A DNA stretch of 37,342 nt. Source: an uncultured Oscillospiraceae bacterium. GTDB taxonomy: Bacteria > Bacillota > Clostridia > Oscillospirales > Oscillospiraceae. Position 1 is the first letter of the stretch. Each line of letters starts with the position of its first letter. Location of the stretch: the NCBI GenBank assembly GCA_934572325.1, contig CAKTKT010000012.1:1-37342 (forward strand). The letters are read 5' to 3'. Below, piece after piece: positions 7,687 to 13,964 of the stretch. Position numbers and translations under genes: made by a program. A model generated the notes under the pieces. That model had not been told where the DNA came from and ran no database searches. It saw only the letters and a program-made list of their open reading frames with translations.

Positions 7687-8457
7687 TCACATGATTTTTC
7701 GGTATTTCCCGTTTCCTAAGAAATCTATGAATCCCTTATCTCGCAGGAATTGAAGCTGCTGACGAATTTTCGGACGTATATTGTGATTGATCGGATGCTT
7801 TACTTGTAGCACTTGTTCGTAGCGGTATACGTCAGCCAAAGAAAAAACATCATCAGAAATGCTGTTTATACAATTTAGAACATCAAATAGCCAACCGCGG
7901 CTCTCCATGCTTGATGTCGCTAACTTCATACTCCGACCAACATTTTGTATGACAGTGCTGGGGTCAACAATCTCACCGTTTGATACGACCGGAATACGTC
8001 CTTGCTCCGGTATCCTATCAATCAGGATATTACAGCCTGTCCATCCCGCTCGCCTTGCGGATTGAGAGAGTGGCTTCCTCTTTTCAATTATATCAGGAAC
8101 AAAAAAGTGCTTGGGGATTATCATTATGTCCGTTACTGTCAGTTCGAGCCTTGAGTAACTCATAAAGAAATAGTCGGGGTTTTCGTTGCCTGTTATTCGC
8201 TCTATCATGGTGTCATAAGCACCATCGGCTACTTTCTTTCCGAGTTCTCCGGTTTGGCTTTTTAACTCATATTCATTACCGCAGAGGGGACAATAAAAGT
8301 CCGCCACAGGTCGGTTGTTTTCAAAGTGCTGAATATAGCTGTTGCCGCACCGTGGGCAATATATATTGCTGCTCATCCAGCTTTCGGTCATAACTCGCGC
8401 AATTTGCGAGCCGGAATGATAGTTGCCATTTATAGGACTATTCAAATTAAGATTCAT
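7687..8457 (-). CDS. dpnC: DpnI-like type IIM restriction endonuclease (cuts methylated GATC)
   Basis: This 256-residue protein matches pneumococcal DpnI along its whole length in my recollection of that sequence. The shared blocks are HFENNRPVADFYC, ARRAGWTGCNI, SRGW with ILNCI-like text, and IRQQLQFLRDKGFIDF with GKYRK at the C-terminus. The PD-(D/E)xK active site is intact at D53, E64 and K66 (ELKS), and a zinc site is formed by C34, C37, C56 and C59. The last ~70 residues are the winged-helix domain that also reads the methylated site. DpnI cuts GATC only when the adenine is methylated, so no partner methylase is needed and the host must lack Dam methylation. The cassette is AT-rich between GC-rich neighbours, which suggests acquisition. 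Confidence 0.95.
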   Translation of the reverse strand: MNLNLNSPINGNYHSGSQIARVMTESWMSSNIYCPRCGNSYIQHFENNRPVADFYCPLCGNEYELKSQTGELGKKVADGAYDTMIERITGNENPDYFFMSYSRLELTVTDIMIIPKHFFVPDIIEKRKPLSQSARRAGWTGCNILIDRIPEQGRIPVVSNGEIVDPSTVIQNVGRSMKLATSSMESRGWLFDVLNCINSISDDVFSLADVYRYEQVLQVKHPINHNIRPKIRQQLQFLRDKGFIDFLGNGKYRKIM

Positions 8458-8512
8458 ATATACTCACCGCCACAATTGCGTTATGTTTGTGTTCTGCACA
8501 TGATGCACGCTC

Positions 8513-8541
8513 ATTTTATCAGCAAATTCGACCATGATCAA
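8513..8541 (-). promoter_or_regulatory. Sigma-A type promoter for the dpnC-dpnD cassette
   Basis: On the minus strand TTGATC (8536-8541), 17 bases, then TAAAAT (8513-8518), about 55 bases before the dpnC start. The -35 box contains a GATC, the recognition sequence of the encoded nuclease. Confidence 0.65.
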
Positions 8542-8579
8542 GCCTGATTTGATTTAAAAATGAATTGATGGCGTGAGTG

Positions 8580-8608
8580 TTTACACACTGTTTTTCTTGT
8601 GCTAAAAT
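8580..8608 (+). promoter_or_regulatory. Sigma-A type promoter for prfA and downstream genes
   Basis: TTTACA (8580-8585), 17 bases, TAAAAT (8603-8608), with GGAG (8631-8634) and the prfA ATG at 8641. It is the first promoter after the restriction cassette and probably serves prfA, the TsaC-CoaE gene and the M18 gene. Confidence 0.8.
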
Positions 8609-8640
8609 AGCCGTGCATTAAACGTACAACGGAGAAAGCT

Positions 8641-9711
8641 ATGTTTGAAAAGCTGGAGGCTTTGAAAAATCAATATGACGAGCTGACCGCGCGCATGGAG
8701 CTGCCGGAGACGTACTCCGACCCCGCGCTCTACGCGCGGTGCGAGCGCGAGGTGCGCGAGCTTGCGCCTGTCGCGGAGGCGTACTCCGCCTATAAAAAGG
8801 CGGAGGCAGACATGGCGGGCGCGCAGCAGCTCATGGATGAGCCGGAGCTCAGGGAGCTTGCGCAGGAGGAATACCTTGCCGCGAGGGCGGAGCGCGAGCG
8901 GCTGGAGCGGGAGATAAAGCTCCTGCTGCTGCCAAAAGACCCCAACGACGGCAAAAACGTCATCATGGAGATACGCGGCGGCGTCGGCGGGGAGGAGGGC
9001 ATGCTCTTTGCGGCCGACCTCTACCGTATGTACTCGATGTACGCCGAGCGGCGCGGCTGGAGGCTCGATGTGGCAAATGTCAACGAGACGGAGCTCGGCG
9101 GCATAAAGGAGATCAGCTTTGTGATAGAGGGGCAGGGGGCGTACTCCCGACTGAAATTCGAGGCGGGAGGACACCGCGTGCAGCGCGTCCCTGTGACGGA
9201 GTCCGGCGGGCGCATCCACACCTCCGCCGCGACCGTCGCCGTGCTGCCGGAGATCGGCGAGGTGGACTTCAAGCTCGACATGAACGATCTCAGGATAGAC
9301 ACGTACCGCTCCTCCGGCGCGGGCGGGCAGCACGTCAACAAGACCGAGAGCGCCATACGCATCACCCATCTGCCCACCGGCACGGTCGTGGAGTGTCAGG
9401 ACGAGCGCAGCCAGTATAAGAACAAGGACAGAGCCCTGCAGATCATGCGCTCGAAGCTGTACGAGGCGGAGCTTGCGCGCCGGAACGCCGCCGTCGCCGC
9501 CGAGCGAAGAAGCCAGATAGGCACGGGCGACAGGAGCGACCGCATACGCACCTATAACTTCCCGCAGAACCGCGTGACCGACCACAGGCTCACGGGGGAG
9601 AACAAAAACTTCAATCTCTCCGCCGTTATCAACGGCGATCTGGACGCGCTCATTGACGCGCTCGTGACCGCCGATCAGGCGGAGAAGCTGAGAATGCAGA
9701 CGGAGGCGTGA
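8641..9711 (+). CDS. prfA: Peptide chain release factor 1
   Basis: This 356-residue protein recognises UAA and UAG in the ribosomal A site and triggers peptide release. The GGQ catalytic motif is at residues 228-230 within RSSGAGGQHVNKTESA. The codon-reading tripeptide is PVT at 184-186 (VQRVPVTESGGRIH), the position of PAT in E. coli RF1; RF2 has SPF there, so this is RF1. The C-terminal RIRTYNFPQNRVTDHR block is also typical of RF1. GGAG sits 6 bases before the ATG. The stop codon is one base from the next gene, so co-translation is likely. Confidence 0.98.
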   Translation: MFEKLEALKNQYDELTARMELPETYSDPALYARCEREVRELAPVAEAYSAYKKAEADMAGAQQLMDEPELRELAQEEYLAARAERERLEREIKLLLLPKDPNDGKNVIMEIRGGVGGEEGMLFAADLYRMYSMYAERRGWRLDVANVNETELGGIKEISFVIEGQGAYSRLKFEAGGHRVQRVPVTESGGRIHTSAATVAVLPEIGEVDFKLDMNDLRIDTYRSSGAGGQHVNKTESAIRITHLPTGTVVECQDERSQYKNKDRALQIMRSKLYEAELARRNAAVAAERRSQIGTGDRSDRIRTYNFPQNRVTDHRLTGENKNFNLSAVINGDLDALIDALVTADQAEKLRMQTEA

Positions 9712-9712
9712 C

Positions 9713-10918
9713 ATGGACACGAGGCTCATAACGACCGACGTATCCGCCGCGGCGGAGATAATACGCGGCGGGGGGCTTGTCGCCGTGCCGACGGAGACGG
9801 TGTACGGGCTTGCAGGGAACGCCTTGGACGAGCACGCCGTGCGCGAGATATACGACGTCAAGGGGCGACCGGCGGTGAAGCCGCTGTCGCTGATGGTGCC
9901 GGACAAGGACGCGATGGAGAAATACTGCGCCGATGTGCCCGCGCAGGCGAAGCGCCTTGCGGACAGGTTCTGGCCGGGACCGCTGACCATCGTGCTGAAG
10001 GCGCGCGCCATCGTGCCGGAGCTTGTGCGCGCGGGCGGGGAGACCGTGGGGCTTCGCTGCCCCGATCATCCGCTCACGCTGGAGACGCTGCGCCTTGCGG
10101 GCGTGCCGTTCGCCGCGCCGTCCGCCAATCCCTCCGGCGCGGAGAGCCCCAAGACCGCCGAAAAGGTCATGGAGTATTTCGCGGGGAAGATACCCGCCGT
10201 TATCGACGGCGGCGAGTGCGGCGTCGGGCGCGAGTCCACGCTCATCGACATGAGCGCCGCGCCGTACAGGATACTGCGCGCGGGCGCGCTGGACGCGGAC
10301 GCCGTTGCGGACGCGCTCGTCGAGGGTGTGCGCGTTGTCGGCATCACCGGCGGCACGGGCAGCGGCAAGACCACCGCGCTTGACGCTCTGCGCGGCTTCG
10401 GCGCGCTCGTGATCGACTGCGACGCGGCGTACCATGAGCTTCTGCGCAGCAGCCGCGACATGATCGCCGAGATAGGAAGATATTTTCCGGGCGCGGTCAC
10501 GGACGGCGCGGTGGACACAAGGGCGCTGGGCGCGGTGGTGTTCACGGACGAGGCGGCGCTGCGCGATCTGAACATCATCACGCATAAGTATGTCAACCTT
10601 GAGATACGCCGCCGTCTGAGAGAGTGGGCGATGGCGGGCGGAACGCTCGCCGCGCTCGACGCGATTGAGCTTTTTTTAAGCGGCGCGAGCAGGCACTGCT
10701 TCACCACCGTCGGCGTCGTTGCCGACAGGGGCATACGTCTCGCGCGCATCCAAAAGCGCGACGGGATAAGTCTGGAGTATGCGATGATGCGCGTCAACGC
10801 ACAGCGTCCGGACGAATATTATTACGAGCGCTGCGACCATATCATAAAAAACAACGGCACGCGGGAGGAGTTTTCCGCCGACTGCCGGAAATTATTTACG
10901 GAGGTATTGGAAAAATGA
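9713..10918 (+). CDS. Fused threonylcarbamoyl-AMP synthase (TsaC/Sua5) and dephospho-CoA kinase (CoaE)
   Basis: This is one 401-residue frame with two enzymes. Residues 1-205 are a YrdC-type domain: KGRPAVKPLSL at 50-60 binds threonine and ATP, APSANPSG (135-142) and GRESTLID (172-179) follow. This enzyme makes threonylcarbamoyl-AMP for the t6A37 modification of tRNA. Residues 206-401 are CoaE: P-loop GGTGSGKT at 213-220, VIDCD just after, and the lid-region RIQKRDGISLEYAMMRVNAQ; it phosphorylates dephospho-CoA in the last step of CoA synthesis. The linker is nearly absent. The gene follows prfA by one base and its TGA overlaps the next ATG (ATGA). Each domain keeps its key residues, so both activities are likely. 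Confidence 0.93.
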   Translation: MDTRLITTDVSAAAEIIRGGGLVAVPTETVYGLAGNALDEHAVREIYDVKGRPAVKPLSLMVPDKDAMEKYCADVPAQAKRLADRFWPGPLTIVLKARAIVPELVRAGGETVGLRCPDHPLTLETLRLAGVPFAAPSANPSGAESPKTAEKVMEYFAGKIPAVIDGGECGVGRESTLIDMSAAPYRILRAGALDADAVADALVEGVRVVGITGGTGSGKTTALDALRGFGALVIDCDAAYHELLRSSRDMIAEIGRYFPGAVTDGAVDTRALGAVVFTDEAALRDLNIITHKYVNLEIRRRLREWAMAGGTLAALDAIELFLSGASRHCFTTVGVVADRGIRLARIQKRDGISLEYAMMRVNAQRPDEYYYERCDHIIKNNGTREEFSADCRKLFTEVLEK

Positions 10919-12297
10919 GTGAGCTGAGAGAAAAGCTCTTCTACGAGCAGAAGAACGGTTATGACCTTATCGGCACGGACGAGCGCATAAGGGCGGAGCA
11001 GTATTGCAGGGAGTATATGGATTTTCTCGACCGCTCCCGCATGGAGCGCGAGGCGGTCATAAACGCCGTCGCCCTCGCCGAGGAGCGCGGCTTTGCGGAA
11101 TTTGTGCCCGGAATGGACATAAAGCCGGGGATGAAGCTGTATAAGAACAACCGCGGAAAGGCGCTCATGCTCGCCGTTATCGGCAAAAAGCCGCTCTCCG
11201 ACGGCGCGGTGATAGCAGGGGCGCACGTGGACTCCCCGCGCCTTGACCTCAAGCAGATAACGATGTACGAGTCTGACGAGCTGTGCTATTTCAAAACGCA
11301 CTACTACGGCGGCATCAAGAAATACCAGTGGGTCACGATCCCGCTGGAGCTGCACGGCGCGGTAGTCCTGAAGAGCGGGGAGACCGTCAATGTCGTCATC
11401 GGGCGCGAGCCGGGCGAGCCGAAGTTCGTCATTACAGACCTACTGCCCCATCTCGCCGCCGACCAGATGAAAAAGACCCTGACCGAGGGCTTCACGGGCG
11501 AGGGGCTTAACATCCTCATCGGCAGCGCGCCCTATGCCGATGACGGCAAGGACAGGGTGAAGCTCGCGGTGATGAGCATTCTCAACGATATGTACGGCGT
11601 CACGGAGGAGGATTTCCTCTCCGCCGAGCTTGCCGCCGTGCCCGCGTTCGACGTGTGCGAGATCGGGCTTGACCGCTCGCTCATCGGCGGCTACGGTCAG
11701 GACGACCGTGTCTGCGCCTTTGCCGAGCTCAAGGCGATATTCGACGTTGACGCGCCGGAGCGCACCTGCGTGTGCATCCTCGCCGACAAGGAGGAGACCG
11801 GCTCTGACGGCGTGACGGGTATGCAGAGCGCCGCGTTCGACTGCTTCATGGAGGATCTGTGCGCCGCGCAGGGCGCGGAGCTTCGCCGCTGCTACGAAAA
11901 GAGCTTCTGCATCTCCGCGGACGTCACCAACGCCTTCGACCCGCTCTACCCTGACGTGTCCGAGAAGCGCAGCGACGCGAAGCTAAACTACGGCGTCGGC
12001 ATCTGCAAGTTCACCGGCGCGCGCGGCAAAGCCGGCACGAGCGACGCCTCCGCCGAGATCGTGGCTTACCTGCGCCGTCTCTTTGCGGACAATAACGTCA
12101 TTTGGCAGCTCGCGGAGCTGGGCAAGGTGGATCAGGGCGGCGGCGGCACTATCGCAAAGTTCATGGCGAACCGCAATATCGACACCATTGACGCGGGCGT
12201 GCCCGTGCTGAGCATGCACGCGCCGTTCGAGGTCGTGGCAAAGCTCGACTGCTACATGACGTACAAGGCGTGCCTCGCGGCGTACAGCGACAAATAA
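10915..12297 (+). CDS. M18 family zinc aminopeptidase
   Basis: This 460-residue protein is the usual size for M18 aminopeptidases, which remove N-terminal residues (often acidic ones) from peptides in the cytoplasm and act as large dodecamers. The two-zinc site is complete: H104 and D106 (GAHVDSPRLD), D264 (GGYGQDDRVCA), the pair E293/E294 (DKEETGSDG), D336 (SADVTNAFDP) and H435 (LSMHAPFEV). Its ATG overlaps the stop of the TsaC-CoaE gene, so it belongs to the prfA transcript. A hairpin followed by seven Ts comes 21 bases after the stop. Confidence 0.95.
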   Translation: MSELREKLFYEQKNGYDLIGTDERIRAEQYCREYMDFLDRSRMEREAVINAVALAEERGFAEFVPGMDIKPGMKLYKNNRGKALMLAVIGKKPLSDGAVIAGAHVDSPRLDLKQITMYESDELCYFKTHYYGGIKKYQWVTIPLELHGAVVLKSGETVNVVIGREPGEPKFVITDLLPHLAADQMKKTLTEGFTGEGLNILIGSAPYADDGKDRVKLAVMSILNDMYGVTEEDFLSAELAAVPAFDVCEIGLDRSLIGGYGQDDRVCAFAELKAIFDVDAPERTCVCILADKEETGSDGVTGMQSAAFDCFMEDLCAAQGAELRRCYEKSFCISADVTNAFDPLYPDVSEKRSDAKLNYGVGICKFTGARGKAGTSDASAEIVAYLRRLFADNNVIWQLAELGKVDQGGGGTIAKFMANRNIDTIDAGVPVLSMHAPFEVVAKLDCYMTYKACLAAYSDK

Positions 12298-12318
12298 TAA
12301 GACACGATAAAACCCTCG

Positions 12319-12356
12319 CCTCATGGGCATAATATAGCCCATGAGGTGATTTTTTT
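12319..12356 (+). terminator. Terminator hairpin that also contains the tepA ribosome binding site
   Basis: CCTCATGGGC (12319-12328), an 8-base loop, GCCCATGAGG (12337-12346), TGA, then seven Ts (12350-12356). It has the form of an intrinsic terminator for the aminopeptidase transcript. The right arm and the following bases form GAGGTG (12343-12348), a good ribosome site 6 bases before TTG at 12355, so folding would hide the tepA translation start. Confidence 0.75.
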
Positions 12357-12993
12357 GGAAGCGGACGAGATAAAGGCTTATTCCGCCGCGAAGGCGGGAG
12401 CGATACAGTGCCTGACTATCGTCGGGCAGATAGAGGGGCATCAGCTTTTGCCCGAGGACGCAAAGACCACGAAGTACGAGCACGTGCTGCCGCTCATCGC
12501 GGCGGTGGAGGAGTCGCCGGAGATAAAGGGGCTGCTGATACTGCTGAACACCATGGGCGGCGACGTGGAGGCGGGGCTTGCCATCGCGGAGCTTATCGCA
12601 GGGATGAAAAAGCCGACGGTGTCGCTCGTGCTGGGCGGCGGGCACTCGATAGGCGTGCCGCTCGCCGTCGCCGCCAAGCGCAGCATGGTGGCGGCGTCCG
12701 CCGCCATGACCATTCACCCCGTGCGGCTCAACGGCGTTGTGATAGGCGTGCCGCAGACGTATAATTATTTTGCGCGTATACAGGAGCGCATCGTCGGCTT
12801 CGTCACGGGGCACTCGCGCGTCAGCCGCGAGGAGTACCTGCGCCTTATGACGAACACGGACGAGCTTGCAAACGACATCGGCAGCGTCATATACGGCGAG
12901 GAGGCTGTGCGTCTCGGGCTTATCGACACGCTCGGCACGCTGTCCGACGCGCTGGGTTATCTCCACGCGCAGACGGACACAATGGACAAATAG
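12355..12993 (+). CDS. tepA: TepA/ClpP-like serine protease
   Basis: The product is ~212 residues and belongs to the ClpP/crotonase-fold TepA group (translocation-enhancing protein). The phrase LTIVGQIEGHQ near the start and NTMGGDVEAGLAIAELI are typical. The nucleophile Ser lies in GGGHSIGVPLA and the His in MTIHPVR. TepA-like proteins are thought to act in cytoplasmic peptide handling near the membrane. I prefer the TTG start at 12355 because GAGGTG lies 6 bases upstream; a GTG at 12346 would add three residues but has no ribosome site. The gene starts within the U-run of the preceding terminator hairpin, which may couple its expression to read-through. Confidence 0.87.
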   Translation: MEADEIKAYSAAKAGAIQCLTIVGQIEGHQLLPEDAKTTKYEHVLPLIAAVEESPEIKGLLILLNTMGGDVEAGLAIAELIAGMKKPTVSLVLGGGHSIGVPLAVAAKRSMVAASAAMTIHPVRLNGVVIGVPQTYNYFARIQERIVGFVTGHSRVSREEYLRLMTNTDELANDIGSVIYGEEAVRLGLIDTLGTLSDALGYLHAQTDTMDK

Positions 12994-13051
12994 CCGAAAA
13001 ACGCGCGACGGACGCAGAAAAAATTTCCCTGCGCCCGCCGTTCTTGCGCTC

Positions 13052-13080
13052 TTGTGCTTTACATAAAATTGTGCTATACT
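13052..13080 (+). promoter_or_regulatory. Sigma-A type promoter for uppP
   Basis: TTGTGC (13052-13057), 17 bases, TATACT (13075-13080). The predicted transcript start near 13087 rules out the in-frame ATG at 13044 as the uppP start. Confidence 0.7.
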
Positions 13081-13106
13081 TACAATTATGTTTACCGTGG
13101 GGGTAT

Positions 13107-13946
13107 ATGGCAATGTCCGTGTGGAACGCAATAATTCTCGGGCTGGTGCAGGGAATAACGGAGTTTCTGCCCGTGTCGAGCTCCGGTCATCTTTCGATCC
13201 TCAATAATCTCTTTGACCTCACCTCGACAGACGACGGGCATCTTCTCTTCGATGTGCTGCTGCATCTGGGCACGCTCGCGGCGGTGTTCGTGTGCTACTG
13301 GCAGGACATCGTGCGTATGTTCTATGAGGTGCTGGGGCTTATAAACGTCGGTCCTCTCGCCGGACAGCGCCGGCGGCACTATCCCGGCGCGCGTATGTTT
13401 ATAATGATCGTGCTCGCCACGCTCCCGCTCGTGCTCATCCTTCCGGTACATAAGATGATAGAAACGCTGTATTACCGCAATGTTTTCATCGGCGTGGCGC
13501 TGGTGCTGACGGGGTGTATGCTGTTCGTGGCTGACAGGATGAAGCCCGGCACAAAGACTGCCGGCGGCATGACCGTCTCCGACGCGCTCATCATCGGGCT
13601 GTGCCAGTGCGTCGCCACGATCCCGGGGCTTTCCCGCTCCGGCACGACGATAACCGCCGGTATCGCCACGGGGCTTGAGAGGGAGTTTGCGGTGAAGTTC
13701 TCGTTTCTCCTCTCCATCCCCGCCGTGCTCGGCGCGAACATCCTCACGCTTGTGGACGCATTCCGGCAGGGGGTGGAGCTTGCCAATGTTCCGGCGTACC
13801 TCGTCGGCATGGTCGCGGCGATGCTCTCCGGCATCGGTGCTATCAGCCTTGTCAGGCGCATCGCCTCCAAGGGCAAATTCGGCGGCTTCGCGTACTACTG
13901 CTGGGTCATGGGCGTTCTCTCCATAATACTCACGATGATCTTCTGA
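13107..13946 (+). CDS. uppP: Undecaprenyl-diphosphate phosphatase (UppP/BacA)
   Basis: This ~279-residue polytopic membrane enzyme removes a phosphate from undecaprenyl diphosphate, recycling the lipid carrier for cell-wall synthesis; overproduction of the family gives bacitracin resistance. Both signature segments are present: QGITEFLPVSSSGHL near the N-terminus (catalytic Glu) and GLSRSGTTITAGIATGLER with the catalytic Arg. About eight hydrophobic segments are visible. The start is ATG 13107; ATG 13113 is also possible and is better spaced from the GGGGG at 13099-13103. An upstream in-frame ATG at 13044 precedes the predicted transcript start. ftsK begins 18 bases after the stop. Confidence 0.95.
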   Translation: MAMSVWNAIILGLVQGITEFLPVSSSGHLSILNNLFDLTSTDDGHLLFDVLLHLGTLAAVFVCYWQDIVRMFYEVLGLINVGPLAGQRRRHYPGARMFIMIVLATLPLVLILPVHKMIETLYYRNVFIGVALVLTGCMLFVADRMKPGTKTAGGMTVSDALIIGLCQCVATIPGLSRSGTTITAGIATGLEREFAVKFSFLLSIPAVLGANILTLVDAFRQGVELANVPAYLVGMVAAMLSGIGAISLVRRIASKGKFGGFAYYCWVMGVLSIILTMIF

Positions 13947-13964
13947 CGAAGAAAGGACTTTTTA

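Noticed and set aside
7454..8457. Restriction cassette as part of a larger mobile element
   Set aside because: No integrase, transposase, terminal repeats or target duplications were found at its edges; only base composition is foreign.
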